A DNA stretch of 64,000 bases, taken from NCBI GenBank assembly GCA_031769625.1, contig JAUIMM010000547.1, forward strand, positions 1,302,001 through 1,366,000. The letters run 5' to 3'. This DNA comes from Taudactylus pleione. Lineage: Eukaryota > Chordata > Amphibia > Anura > Myobatrachidae. Numbering within the stretch: the first letter of the stretch is position 1; the number at the start of each line of letters is the position of its first letter. This document shows positions 10,765-21,374 of this stretch, one piece after another. Under the pieces are notes generated by a model. The model was not told the DNA's origin and did not search any database. It was given only the letters and a program-made list of their open reading frames with translations. The position numbers were made by a program, and so were the translations under genes.

Positions 10765-12408
10765 GAAACATACATGGAATTTAGCACATTGTCCAGTGTA
10801 TAATAGTGTACAGAGTACATGGTACATAACATGAAAACAGAAGAAAAATAAAATCTATTAAAGGAAGTCTGCATGAAATTACTCCACCTGTTTCTCAAAA
10901 CATCAATGTTCCTTAGTAGATTGAAATAAATGTTTCACACAAAGGGCGGGATGCATGATGCATCACATTTTGAATGCGATGTATCCTGACACTCATTGCA
11001 AGCATAACAACATTTACTAATGCCGTATTCTTGAAGAAAATCACATAGCACAGCTCTCACAGTAAGCGCTGTCCTTTGCGATAGAAGGATCTCCCGGGTT
11101 TAGGTCCTGGGAGGTCTTCTGTACATGACCTGAGTGACACGCGCCATGTGGGATACTGGGAGGGATTTGTTTGTATTCCTCTCAGGGAGAAGTGCAAATA
11201 GGCTTCTATTGCATTGCCCACCGCATGCAAACTCCAGAATGTATCGCATTCCGGAGCATGGTGCATACATTAAAAGTGGTAAGCGGCCAAACCTCCGAAA
11301 ACTTTATTTGACCTCAAAATATACATTGATGCATCTCATCCTAAAACAATGTTTCTCCTACTATAATTTAGTTTTAGTTTTGGTACAAAGTAATGAGTAT
11401 TTTTTAACACTGAGTGGGTCAGTACATCTCCTTGCTTTATAAATACAGGATAAATATAGCAATCTCAAAATCAACAATATAGCTCATTAATACTCACAAT
11501 ACACAAATAATATTATTTAAAACACACAGGCAGTTTACTTTCTAACAATGTTTTATATGCCACAACTGGTGAAGCATATTTACTATATTAATTATGGATA
11601 GATAGAAAGAGAGAGATAAAAAGATAGATAGATCTATAGGCTAAGGTCACTTTAAACATAACAGTTAAACATAATATGTGACACTGATCTGCTAGAGAAT
11701 TATGTAATTTACAGTACAAATTAAGTTATCATATTTCTTTTATAGTAGTACTAGCTGAAGTACCCGACACTGCCTGGGTTTAAATCTTCAAGTTATTAAG
11801 TTTTATTATGTGATGTCGTCCAAATCCATCCAGCCTCTCTGGGTCAAAGTTCTGAATAAAACTGGCCAGGATCCAACTGAACCTCCTAGCGTTGGTCTCA
11901 TCCCAATCCCGATCATCCCGGGGAACCTGTTCTGGGCTTTCCACTGGATGGATTTGGATGAAAACGTCACAGAGGGGTGGCAATTGGTGTGGGATACAAA
12001 GCTAAAGAGAAAGAGAGGGTAAAGTACCTTGCGCCCCCTAACTGCAGCTCAATACCAACTCAACAAGGACACCAAACCTTTTAAACAGACAAATACAAAA
12101 ATGGAGTGGTTCACAAGCGCTGTTAGATTCGGATTAATATATAGAACACTTGATTTCCATTGTAGTAATTTTCTATTGTTATAACAAGTCAGAAAACAAA
12201 CAAGGGTTTATCAAACACTGTTTTTTCTCTTCTCTTATGTATTCGTCTGCATATCCAGACTCACCATCACTTAGTGAAAATGCATGCATCAAAAGGTATC
12301 TTTGATCTTCTCTATGTATACCAAATATCATATATTCCCCCAGTGTTCTGACACTCACCAATTAAACGGCTGCTATATCCTTTTATATCCTTTAGACCGT
12401 CGGGTTCC
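10765..12408. other. Intron 4 DNA, no gene seen
   Basis: Non-coding, with a degenerate GATA/AGAT tetranucleotide stretch at about 11595-11632. A dispersed-repeat-like segment starts near 11750 (CTGAAGTACCCGACACTGCC) and runs to about 12020; I cannot classify it. Confidence 0.45.
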
Positions 12409-14130
12409 AGACTACATCCCCATGTAAAGGTATATCAAAGTGACACAAATGGAAAGGTAGTGCATTCAGCTCTGGTGTTGAAAGAAAAAGACTCTTTAAT
12501 TGTGTCCACGCAAGAAAAACTTGCAAAGTGTGAATTATAGAGAGATTGTCTAAATGAGAAGCTCCATGAATGCTGTGGGGAAAAATGAAATGTATATGCT
12601 GCAGAATCACGCTCAGTGATAAAGAGACAGGAATGCAAAAGACATGTCTTAAAGCAAGTTTTGAGAAACAAATACAGATGTTCCAGGTGAATTTATTTTG
12701 GCTACAGAGTAGCTTCAGAGTGTCCTGTTGAAATAAATCTATTTCTAGATTAAATTTGCATGAAACAGCAGAGCAAAGTGAATTTTTGGTGAAAGAACTT
12801 GGTGAATCCACATGATGTGATTGAGGAATTGTGAGGAGAAAATAAGAAAATAAGAACTTTTAAAAATTATCAAGTGCACAGAAACAGTTGCACAATCTCC
12901 AGGTGAAACTGAGTGCCAGAGAACAAGAGCATGACTGTAAAATAAAAGTTGCAGAATCTGAAATAGTGAACAAAATTTGGGACTTGTTGGAGAGTAAACT
13001 TCTGCAGACTCAGAACAAGTTGGAAATTGCAATGGGAAAAATTACCCAGCTGTAAGAACAGCCAGGGCCGGATTAAGGGAGGGGCGACAGGGGTGGTCGT
13101 CCCGGGGCCCCCCCACAAAGGGCCAATGTGACCCTGTCGAGAACAGTTGTCCAGCGACACCTGTTCCCAGGTTGAGGCTCAGCAAAAGCAGCTGCTGTTC
13201 ACAGTCAGTGCTGCTGCATCAGCTTTCATCTAGGGAGGAGAGGGGCCAGCTCCTCTAGGTACTCAGAAACCCCCCTGACACACAGATTCCTCCCGACAGT
13301 GACTGGCCACATTGGGGGCGGAGTCAATATGACAGCAGCTGCAGCATCAAGTGAAGGTATGTTTGTGTACTGTTTCAGTGAGTGTGTGTGTATGCAGGGC
13401 AGCCATCAGGGGGGGACTGCCGGGACTCCAGTACCGGGCCCGGAGAGAGGGGGGCCCGGGTGGCTGCGGCAGCGGTGCGGCCGGCATTCAGGTAGAAATA
13501 TCATTGGCAGCACTTCAACATAGGTCAGCGGCCGCGAGCCAATCAGAGCTCGCGGAACGGCAGCCAATCAGGAGCGCCCGCTCCTGATTGGCTGCCGGCC
13601 CGCAAGCTGTGGATTGACTTGCAGCCGGCACCCCTCTCTCTCCGGCAGGGCCGGCGCTTCCGTTAAGCACCTGTAGGGTGGCCTGCTGAAGCTGTGTCGG
13701 TCTTGCCTCTCCAGGTGAAAATGTCCTTACCCCAGCGACCGCACCCGTACACACTGATGGCACCCAGCACCCACGTGACGGCACCCAGCACCTGTTTACA
13801 CTCGCCCCCCAGAGAAGGCTAGAAAAATAAAACAGTCTCACTGTCTCACACAGTGAGTTGCGGTGGATTTGGGGTCTGCAGCAGCTGGGCCCGGCGCCGG
13901 TGACATCACTATGTTACCGGCTGGCCCACTGCAGCTCCGCCTCCAATGCTATCAAGACAAGCTCTGCAGCTGCTGGGCCTTGCGCGCGCCCCACCTCTCA
14001 TCCTGTGCTCCCCTGCCCTGACCCCTGAACCATGGCACAGACCTGTTCCTTGAGGACATCACCCAGCGGTAAGTAGGCTGGGAGAAAATACAAGTCAAGA
14101 AGGTGCCATCTGTAACTAGAAGTGTATATG

Positions 14131-14138
14131 TATATATA

Positions 14139-14186
<48 letters not shown>

Positions 14187-14190
14187 GTAT
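14131..14190. repeat. TG/TA microsatellite
   Basis: Alternating TG and TA dinucleotides. Confidence 0.8.
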
Positions 14191-14589
14191 ATCCAGTGGT
14201 CGAATTGGGAATTTTATAGTGGGGGTATGGAAAATCTAAGGTTGCACTTATGTGCGCACCGAAGGCTCGCATGCACTGGAAAAGGGTGCGCGTAGTTACG
14301 ACGCACTCTTTTTCAGTAGTATAGTGTGCCACACCGTAGTACCCCTTATACACATTATGCCATACAATAGTAGTGCCCCCTATACAATGCCCACAGTAGT
14401 AGTGCCCTTTATGCAATGCCCACAGTAGTTGTGCCCTTATACAATGTCCACAGTTGTAGAGCCCTTATACAAGGAATTGGTATGAAATACCGCCGGCCGA
14501 TTCCCGTCAGCGGCAGCCCGACAGGAGCAGAGTGCGACGCAGCGGAAGCCCGACAGCGCTGGAAATCCCGATCGTGGATAGGTAAGTAT

Positions 14590-14850
14590 CCACTAACCTA
14601 ACCCCCCTAACCCTCCTTAGGGGTGCCTACCCCTAACTTCCCCCCCAAGTGCCTAACCCTAATCCCCCCTCTAAGTGCCTAACCCTAACCACCCCCTTCC
14701 CCGCTGCCTAAACCTAAGTCCCCCGGGGGGGTGCCTAACCCTAAGTCCCCCCCGGGGGTGCCTAACCCTCCCTCCCCCTAGCCTCACCCTAACCCTCCCA
14801 GGGGGGTGCCTAACCCTAAGTCCCCCCCGGAAGCCCTAAACCTAACCCTC
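14590..14850. repeat. Telomere-like CCTAACCCT-rich stretch
   Basis: Irregular repeats of GTGCCTAACCCTAA separated by C-runs. Related strings occur at 42120-42490, 47520-47720 (opposite strand) and 58620-58720, always within dispersed repeats, so this is not a telomere. Confidence 0.55.
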
Positions 14851-15029
14851 CCCCCCCGCGGCTGTCCGCTCGCGGCGCCCGGCATCACTACGATCGTGAT
14901 GCCGGGCACCGGTCTCCCGGCATCGGGGAAATGCGGCGTCTACATCTAGATGCCCGGCATTTCACCCATGCCGGGATAAGACAGTCGGGAAGCCGGCTGC
15001 CGGTATTTAGGCAGTCGGCTTCCCAATTG

Positions 15030-15785
15030 CCTCCCTTATACAATGCCCCCTACGCAGTGCCCACAGTAGTAGTGCTCTTTATACAATGCCCACAGTAGTA
15101 GTGCTCCTTATAGTAGTGACCCCTATACATTGCCTCACAGTAGTAGTGCTCTTATACAATGTACACAGTAGTAGTGCCCCTATGCAGCGTCCCTGGTAGT
15201 AGTCCGCCCTATACAATGCCCACAGTAATAGTGCTCTCTATACAATGCCCACAGTAGTAGTGCCACTATATATTGCCCACAATAGTAATAGTGTCCACTA
15301 TACATTGCCAACAGTAGTAGTGCCCCTTGTAATAGTGCCCCTATACATTGCTCACAGTAGTAGTGCCCCCTATTCATTGCCCACAAGAGTAACAGTGCCC
15401 CCAATACATTGGCCACAATAATAGTGCCCCTTGTATAAGTGCCCACAGTATATAGTAGTAGTGCCCCTTGCAGTAGTGCCCACAGTAGTAGTGCCCCTTC
15501 AAGTAGAGTAATAGTGCCTCTTGTAGTGCCCCTTGTAGTAGTGCCCATAGTACTGGTAGTGCCCACAGTAGTAGTAGCAGTAGTGCCCCTTGAAGTAGTG
15601 CCCATAGTAGTAGCAGTAGTGCCCCTTGAAGTAGTGCCAATAGTTGTAGTATTAGTGCCCCTTGAAGTAGTGTCCCTTGAAGTAGTGCTCATAGTAGTAG
15701 CAGTAGTGCCCCTTGAAGTAGTGCCAATAGTAGTAGTAGTAGTGCCCCTTGAAGTAGTTTCCCTTGAAGTAGAGCCCCCTTACAC
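15030..15785. repeat. Tandem array, CCCACAGTAGTAGTGCCCC type
   Basis: Irregular repeats of about 20-35 bp built from ACAATGCCCACAGTAGTAGT and TGCCCCTTGAAGTAGTG. A shorter piece lies at 14330-14470. The reverse complement of the same motif makes up the array at 59890-60720. The open frames it produces on both strands are repeat artefacts. Confidence 0.75.
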
Positions 15786-16841
15786 ATAAACACACAAACA
15801 CACATAAAAACATACTCACGTGAAGCCCCGCTCCGGTGCCCGCCGCCGTCCGCCACAGTGCACTGTGCATAGTCCTCTCCCGTCAGCTCCGCGCTCTGCA
15901 CTGTGGGAGAGGGAGAGACGTCATGGAGAGGTCATGATGTCTCTCCCGAACACGCACTGCAGGAGCCGGAGCTCAGGAGTGAGCTCCGTCCTCCGGCTGC
16001 AGGGAAGGAGGCGCTGGGGGGGGGCCCTGACTATTATGTCAGTACCGGGCCCCATAATTTCTGATTGCGGCCCTGTGTGTATGTATATATATGTATGTAT
16101 GTGACTCCTTGTGTATATGTGGTATGTGTATACTGTGTATATATGTGTTAGTATGTTGTGTATACTGTTTATGTGAGAGTGTATGTTATAAATATATATA
16201 TTTATATTTAGGAGCCCCCCCCCCAAAAAAAATCCTGCGTTTGCCCCTGTCTTCATGTGGGGGTAGGCTCTGTGTGGGGCTTTCGGGGGGGGGGGGGGGG
16301 GGAGTGTAAGCTATGTGCGGCTTGGAAGGGGCCCCCACAACTTAGTTGCCCTGGGGCCCCCACAAGCCTTTATGAGGCCCTGAGACCAGCTCACTGCACT
16401 TGATGAAATGTGGCACTTGGAAGTGGGAAAAGCAGAAAAGGAAAAGAAGTTGGACAACACCCTGGAATTTGATTCTGACCATGTTGATACGATTGATCCA
16501 TTTACAAGTGATGGGTTAAAGCTGCAAAACTCCACAAAAGAACATGTCAAATGTCTTGCAGTGATTTTCAGCTCTCTGTTATACTGTATGTGTGCAGTCC
16601 TCTTAGAGGTACAGATTCCAATGATAAATTTGTACCTAAAGTTGGTGATATGGAGTTGACAAATACAAATAGCGATCTTCTGTCCCATGAGACAAAGGTA
16701 CAAGACATACAGAAGACTACAAAAATAGGGCTGAAGAAGTGAGGTAGTGCCCTAAATGGAGCTAGGTTGTTTCTTATATTCTGTTGCTGTATGCTGAAGA
16801 TATCAAAGCATCATTTTGTGTGGTGATCCTCATTAGGGCAC

Positions 16842-16848
<7 letters not shown>

Positions 16849-16873
<25 letters not shown>
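16849..16873. repeat. (AT)n microsatellite
   Basis: A pure AT dinucleotide run. Confidence 0.85.
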
Positions 16874-16876
<3 letters not shown>

Positions 16877-17146
16877 GGGCGGATTGGGACGGAAAACCAG
16901 CCCGGGAAATTTATGGAAGCAGCCCTAATAGGTGCGGGGTCTGTTGAGGAGGTGGGGACTGTCTAGGGGGTCGGGATCCCTTCTCATAGGGTCTGATTCT
17001 GAGATGGACACAGTAGCCTCTGTCCTTGTGTCTTTTGCTGCAGTTGCGTCTGTGACTTTAGGCTATAAACACTACAATGCCCTTCCCTGGTGTATAGCCA
17101 TGCGTTTGAATATGGAAGTACTGAGATGCCAACTGTCAGTGTCTAA

Positions 17147-17712
17147 GGGGTCTATGTACTAATAATCGCGGTACTGCAGCGATTGTTATCAGTTCAACTC
17201 GCATGGGGATATTTTCATCTGTAATGAATATATCCCCGCTATGTACCAAGTGGAGCTCGCAGGGACAGAGGTTGTGGTAACCACTGTGTCCCTGCAAGTT
17301 GAATCACCAGCAAATTATAAAAGAATTTGCGTTTGTTGAAAGTCTTCACCGGTGGAAGCTGGCACAGCGTAAGCTTCCAGAGCTGGCTGGGGCTGCAGGG
17401 GAGAGATCAAAAGATCTCTCTCCTGCCCCTGGAGTCCCCATTGGCTTACAGTAGTTTACACCATCTGAAGATGGTATAAACTAACGGGGCTAAACTCTGA
17501 ATAGCATCGCTTTTTGGAGTTCAGTACATAGGGGTCAGATAGTAGTCCCCATTGATAATAATGAGGACCGCTATCTGCAGCGCTAATTAGCACTTTGCTG
17601 GAGATTTCTGTGAAATCTCCTGCATTGTGCTTTTAGTACAATACATAAAATTATGCAGAAACTGCAGTTTTTTCATAATATTATGCATCAAACAGCTTGA
17701 TACATAGGTCCC
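17147..17712. mobile_element. Harbinger-type MITE (GGGGTCTATGTACTAA class)
   Basis: Inverted ends GGGGTCTATGTACTA and (reversed) GGGACCTATGTATCA lie between perfect TAA duplications (17144-17146, 17713-17715), the usual TWA target of Harbinger elements. It has no coding capacity. Confidence 0.75.
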
Positions 17713-17789
17713 TAAGTCTTTAGACAACCTCCTGTAACACACTTCTTGGTGCATGCGTCTAAATCCGCACTGCAACTCAGACCCCTGCG

Positions 17790-17937
17790 CAGATGACAAA
17801 CAATGCACAAGAAAAAAAATAAAACACTTTGGCCCCCACAGGAAAAAAACAAAACACATTGCCCCCACAAGAAATACATAAAAACACATTAGCCTCAGCA
17901 ATAAAAAAACAAAATACACACCGGTCCCCGCAGAATA
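17790..17937. repeat. Minisatellite remnant left of the DIRS insertion
   Basis: Diverged units of the ACACATTGGCCCCCACAGG plus A-run type that also flank the right side of the DIRS element (24113-24230) and form the main array at 24521-25569. Confidence 0.65.
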
Positions 17938-17985
17938 ACAAGAGATATGGTAAGAACTTACCTTTGTTATCTCTGTTTCTACGAA

Positions 17986-18113
17986 GTCCATAGGGTCCAC
18001 AGGGTTGACCTTGGGGTATAGCTGGATCTGGATCCATGGGCACCACGCAGTTAAAGCTTTAGCTGCTCCCAGGATGCACTTGGGTCCGTCCTCCTCTATA
18101 CCCCGCCCCCGGC
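17986..18113. repeat. DIRS left inverted terminal repeat (shared part)
   Basis: From TCCATAGGGTCCACAGGG to GGCCACAGCACC this is an almost exact inverted copy of 23958-24097. The outermost 48 bp at 17938-17985 are not shared with the other end, as is usual in DIRS elements. Confidence 0.9.
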
Positions 18114-18280
18114 CACAGCACCACAGTTGGTAAGCAGCCAAGGCCGGAGGAGGAGACTAAACAGAGAGAAGGAAGACTGGAACACACAAGAAACCATACT
18201 CACAGAAATGGGAGACGGAAAACCGGTGACCAGCCACACAGCCCATTTGAAGCCAGGTGCGTCAGGGCGGGCGCCCTGTG

Positions 18281-18385
18281 GACCCTATGGACTTCGTAGA
18301 AACAGAGATAACAAAGGTAAGTTCTTACCATATCTCTTGTTTTCTACTTCAGGGTCCATAGGGGGTCCACAGGGTTGACCTTGGG
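18281..18385. repeat. DIRS internal complementary region
   Basis: 18281-18340 is the inverted copy of the left terminus (17938-17997) and 18338-18385 is the inverted copy of the right terminus (about 24066-24112), joined at TCTCTTGTTTTCTAC. This is the template region that in the accepted DIRS model restores both ends during circular replication. Both copies remain almost identical to the ends, which argues for a recent insertion. Confidence 0.92.
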
Positions 18386-18405
18386 GATGTCCCAAAGCAG
18401 TACAA

Positions 18406-21267
18406 CTAAGGGCGGGGACGCTCCTGTGCTGAAAGGAGTACCCGGCGCCCAAAGGATGCATCCTGAGAGGCAAAGGTGTCAAACGCATAGAACCTCAAAA
18501 ACGTTTGAATTGAAGACCAAGTGGCCGCCATACACAGCTGAACAGCAGAAGCGCCACGTCTAGCAGCCCAAGAGGGACCCACAGAACGAGTGGAATGAGC
18601 CTTAACAGAGGCTGGCACAGGTAAGCCCTCCTGTGCATAAGCCTCACAAATCACGGAACGAAGCCAACGGGCTAACGTTTGTTTGTTGGCAGGCCAACCC
18701 CTCTTGTGAAAACCAAAGAGGATAAACAAGGAATCAGACTTCCTAACCAAAGCCGTCCGGTCTACATAAATTCTAAGCGCCCGGACCACATCTAAGGAAG
18801 TCTCACCAGCTGAAAGATCAGGGGACTGAAAAGCTGGCACAACAAGTTCCTGATTAATATGGAACTTCGAGACCACTTTGGGCAAAAACTCAGGACGAGT
18901 GCGGAGCACCGCTCTGTCCTGGTGAAAAATCAGGAAAGGAGGGCGACAGGAAAGCGCCCCCAATTCAGACACCCTCCTGGCCGAAGCAATTGCCAGGAGA
19001 AAAACCGTCTTAAATGTCAGCCACTTGAGCTCCACCGCCTCAAGAGGCTCAAACGGAGGACCCTGCAGGACCCGTAGCACCACCGCCAAGTCCCAAGGAG
19101 CCACAGGAGGCACAAAGGGAGGCTGGATCCTGAGAACACCTTGGAAAAAGGTGTGAACGTCTGGTAGTATTGCAATCCGCTGTTGAAACCACACGGACAA
19201 GGCGGACACATGAACCTTCAGAGATGCAAGGCGTAAGCCGAGATCCAATCCTGACTGAAGAAATTCCAAGATCCTAGAAACTCGGAACACCTGAGGATCA
19301 TAATGTCTGGACTCACACCACTGAAAGTAAGTGTGCCACACTCTGTGATAAATCCGTGCTGAAGCAGGCTTGCGTGCCCTGAGCATGGTACCAATAACCG
19401 AACTGGAGAAGCCCCGAGACCTCAAGACGGCTGTCTCAAGAGCCACACCGTCAAAGACAGCCGACCCAGATCCGGGTAAAGGCAGGGCCCCTGAGACAAC
19501 AGGTCCCGACGCTGAGGAAGAAGGTACGGAGCGTCGATGGAGAGGCTCCTGAGATCGGAGTACCAAGAACATCTGGGCCACGCCGGAGCTACCAGCACGA
19601 GCATGCCGCCGTCCTGCTTGAATTTCCGCAGAACCCGAGGAAGCAGGGATATCGGAGGAAACAGATACGCCAGGTGAAACGTCCATTTCACCGACAGCGC
19701 GTCCACCAGACTTGCACCTGCGTCTCTTGTCCTTGACCCGTAAACGGGCAACTTGTGATTGTGACGGGAGGCCATCAAGTCCAGCTCCGGCAGTCCCCAC
19801 CTGTCCACGAGTAGCTGAAACACCTCTGGGTGAAGCGACCATTCCCCGGGATGCACGTCGTGACGGCTGAGGAAGTCCGCCTCCCAATTGAGGACTCCGG
19901 GGATGAAGACCGCCGAGATCGCTGGAATGTGACCCTCCGTCCAAGTCAGGATACGAGACACCTCCGACATCGCTGCCTGACTGCGAGTTACGCCTTGGTG
20001 GTTGATATACGCCACCGTGGTGGCGTTGTCGGACTGCACCTGTACCGCCCTTCCGTGAAGAGCGGGGCCGGACGACTGCAGGGCCCTGTATACGGCCCGC
20101 AGTTCCAGGATGTTGATGGGGAGAAGTGCTTCTTCCGCTGACCAACGACCCTGAAGCGACAAAGAGCCGGTCACTGCCCCCCAACCCCGGAGACTGGCAT
20201 CCGTCGTGAGCAGGACCCAGTCCGGGATCCAAAATGGGCGCCCCTCGACCAGATGAGCTGTCTGAAGCCACCAAGCCAAAGATAGCCGAACGTCCGGAGA
20301 CAACACCAGCACCTGAGAGCGGATCCGGTGAGGTAACCCGTTCCATTCTGATAGAATCAGCCCCTGCAGGGGCCGGGAATGGAACTGGGCAAATTCCACC
20401 ATGTCGAATGTCGACACCATGGACCCCAGAACTCTCATAGCCGAATGGACCGACAGGCGGCAACGGCTCAGGCAACTGCGTATCCGCAGCTGTAGGGAGG
20501 CGACCTTCTCCGGAGTCAGGAAGATCCTTTGCTGACGCGAATCCAGCAGGGCTCCCAAATGAACCATCCGCTGTGATGGAATCAGGGAGGACTTTTTCCA
20601 ATTTATCAACCACCCGTGTGCTTGCAGGCAAGCGATCGTCAGGTGGAGATGTTGAAGCAGTACCTCCGGGGAGCTCGCCAGCAACAGGAGGTCGTCCAGG
20701 TACGGCAGCAGCCGTACATTCTGGTTCCGAAGATGTGCGGCCATGACCGCCATAATCTTCGTGAACACCCTCGGTGCCGTGGAGAGACCAAAGGGTAGCG
20801 CCCGGAACTGATAGTGGTGTTGAAGGATAGCGAACCTCAGATACCGCTGGTGTGAAGATGCTATCGGAACATGGAGGTAGGCGTCCTGGATGTCCAGGGA
20901 CACCATGTAATCCCCCGGTTCCATCGCCAGAATAATGGAACGTAACGTTTCCATCCTGAACTTGGGAACTCTGAGGAATTTGTTCAGAGACTTCAAGTTG
21001 AGGATAGGGCAATGAGAACCATTGGGTTTCTGCACCAGAAACAGAGACGAATAATACCCCGTCCCTCGTTGTGATAGAGGAACGGGAACAATGACCCCTG
21101 CTTTCAGCAAGGACTCTATAGCCTCCTGAACCTGTAACGCCTTGGTCTTGTCCTGAGAAGGACCTGTGCAGAAAAACTGGTGGGGTGGTCTGTGCCGAAA
21201 AGACAGGGCGTACCCCTGGGAGACCACTTCTCGAACCCAGGCATCCGTGGTGGTATTGTGCCAGCAC
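18406..21267 (-). CDS. DIRS tyrosine recombinase ORF (953 codons open)
   Basis: The recognisable tyrosine recombinase occupies about residues 617-953 (18406-19419). The catalytic Arg is in SARRVSEL (residue ~765), the His-x-x-Arg box in AHSTRSVG (891/894) and the nucleophile Tyr in LRFYAFD (927), so the R-H-R-Y set is complete. In DIRS elements this enzyme integrates the circular DNA copy. The first ~610 codons lie antiphase to the RT-RNase H gene and look like an overlapping frame without stops; the real start is probably internal, but I cannot fix it. The stop lies 21 bp from the internal complementary region. No break is seen. Confidence 0.88.
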   Translation of the reverse strand: MLAQYHHGCLGSRSGLPGVRPVFSAQTTPPVFLHRSFSGQDQGVTGSGGYRVLAESRGHCSRSSITTRDGVLFVSVSGAETQWFSLPYPQLEVSEQIPQSSQVQDGNVTFHYSGDGTGGLHGVPGHPGRLPPCSDSIFTPAVSEVRYPSTPLSVPGATLWSLHGTEGVHEDYGGHGRTSSEPECTAAAVPGRPPVAGELPGGTASTSPPDDRLPASTRVVDKLEKVLPDSITADGSFGSPAGFASAKDLPDSGEGRLPTAADTQLPEPLPPVGPFGYESSGVHGVDIRHGGICPVPFPAPAGADSIRMERVTSPDPLSGAGVVSGRSAIFGLVASDSSSGRGAPILDPGLGPAHDGCQSPGLGGSDRLFVASGSLVSGRSTSPHQHPGTAGRIQGPAVVRPRSSRKGGTGAVRQRHHGGVYQPPRRNSQSGSDVGGVSYPDLDGGSHSSDLGGLHPRSPQLGGGLPQPSRRASRGMVASPRGVSATRGQVGTAGAGLDGLPSQSQVARLRVKDKRRRCKSGGRAVGEMDVSPGVSVSSDIPASSGSAEIQAGRRHARAGSSGVAQMFLVLRSQEPLHRRSVPSSSASGPVVSGALPLPGSGSAVFDGVALETAVLRSRGFSSSVIGTMLRARKPASARIYHRVWHTYFQWCESRHYDPQVFRVSRILEFLQSGLDLGLRLASLKVHVSALSVWFQQRIAILPDVHTFFQGVLRIQPPFVPPVAPWDLAVVLRVLQGPPFEPLEAVELKWLTFKTVFLLAIASARRVSELGALSCRPPFLIFHQDRAVLRTRPEFLPKVVSKFHINQELVVPAFQSPDLSAGETSLDVVRALRIYVDRTALVRKSDSLFILFGFHKRGWPANKQTLARWLRSVICEAYAQEGLPVPASVKAHSTRSVGPSWAARRGASAVQLCMAATWSSIQTFLRFYAFDTFASQDASFGRRVLLSAQERPRP

Positions 21268-21374
21268 TGGGCAAATAGAAGAAGTCGGCCTCCCACTCTG
21301 AGGTCCCCCAGAGGGAGGCCCGTCCCATCAGGCCGCAGGTTTATCTTCCTGCTTGGAAGAAGGGCGCCGAGCAC
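19422..21374 (-). CDS. DIRS reverse transcriptase-RNase H-methyltransferase-like protein
   Basis: This is a 650-codon uninterrupted frame overlapping the gag end by 47 nt. The reverse transcriptase shows SLDIQDAYLHV (Asp161), LPFGLSTAPRVF and YLDDLLL (225-228). RNase H follows with TTDAS (Asp392), ILELRAV (Glu424), QSDNATTVAYI (Asp449) and WEADFLSR (Asp500). Residues ~515-650, with DRWGLPELDLMASRHN and VAPAWPRCSWY, match the DAM-like methyltransferase region known only in this retrotransposon group. Catalytic acids of RT and RNase H are present. One position in the usual RPILNLK motif is Cys (HCPILNL), possibly a damaging change. Expression by frameshift or reinitiation after gag is an inference. 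Confidence 0.92.
   Translation of the reverse strand: MLGALLPSRKINLRPDGTGLPLGDLRVGGRLLLFAQCWHNTTTDAWVREVVSQGYALSFRHRPPHQFFCTGPSQDKTKALQVQEAIESLLKAGVIVPVPLSQRGTGYYSSLFLVQKPNGSHCPILNLKSLNKFLRVPKFRMETLRSIILAMEPGDYMVSLDIQDAYLHVPIASSHQRYLRFAILQHHYQFRALPFGLSTAPRVFTKIMAVMAAHLRNQNVRLLPYLDDLLLLASSPEVLLQHLHLTIACLQAHGWLINWKKSSLIPSQRMVHLGALLDSRQQRIFLTPEKVASLQLRIRSCLSRCRLSVHSAMRVLGSMVSTFDMVEFAQFHSRPLQGLILSEWNGLPHRIRSQVLVLSPDVRLSLAWWLQTAHLVEGRPFWIPDWVLLTTDASLRGWGAVTGSLSLQGRWSAEEALLPINILELRAVYRALQSSGPALHGRAVQVQSDNATTVAYINHQGVTRSQAAMSEVSRILTWTEGHIPAISAVFIPGVLNWEADFLSRHDVHPGEWSLHPEVFQLLVDRWGLPELDLMASRHNHKLPVYGSRTRDAGASLVDALSVKWTFHLAYLFPPISLLPRVLRKFKQDGGMLVLVAPAWPRCSWYSDLRSLSIDAPYLLPQRRDLLSQGPCLYPDLGRLSLTVWLLRQPS

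Larger units (their letters stand above)
13395..16075. mobile_element. hAT element (inner, nested)
   Basis: Ends CAGGGCAGCCATCAG and (reversed) CAGGGCCGCAATCAG lie between perfect TGTGTATG duplications (13387-13394 and 16076-16083). The inside is tandem-repeat DNA, a (CCCTAA)-like stretch and GC-rich ends, with no transposase. The perfect duplication suggests it is younger than the outer element. Confidence 0.85.
13063..16382. mobile_element. hAT element (outer), non-autonomous
   Basis: Ends CAGGGCCGGATTAAGG and (reversed) CAGGGCCTCATAAAGG are flanked by AGAACAGC and AGACCAGC, a 7/8 match of an 8-bp duplication. Its insertion splits the coding remnant described around it. It holds a second hAT element and no transposase. 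Confidence 0.8.
12409..16742 (+). pseudogene. Decayed coding remnant of an unidentified coiled-coil-like protein, split by hAT
   Basis: Plus-strand DNA at 12409-13062 and 16383-16742 reads as charged, Lys/Glu/Leu-rich protein with scattered stops and frameshifts, for example LKEKDSLIVSTQEKLAKCEL, then KIWDLLESKLLQTQNKLEIA, then after the insertion LTALDEMWHLEVGKAEKEKK. Removing the hAT element with one copy of its 8-bp duplication restores one continuous frame across the junction (QL-stop-EQLTALDEM). I see no introns inside, which suggests a processed pseudogene of a coiled-coil protein, but no poly(A) tail or target duplication was found. I do not recognise the parent gene. It could also be a degenerate transposon protein. 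Confidence 0.5.

Noticed and set aside
11750..12020. Possible protein-coding exon
   Set aside because: Short frames on both strands without splice context; it looks like a dispersed repeat fragment.
14590..14850. Interstitial telomere
   Set aside because: The repeats are irregular and part of a dispersed repeat found at four places in the window.
15180..15901. Frames rich in TTSRGTT or GALLLLWAL
   Set aside because: Products of the CCCACAGTAGTAG tandem array.
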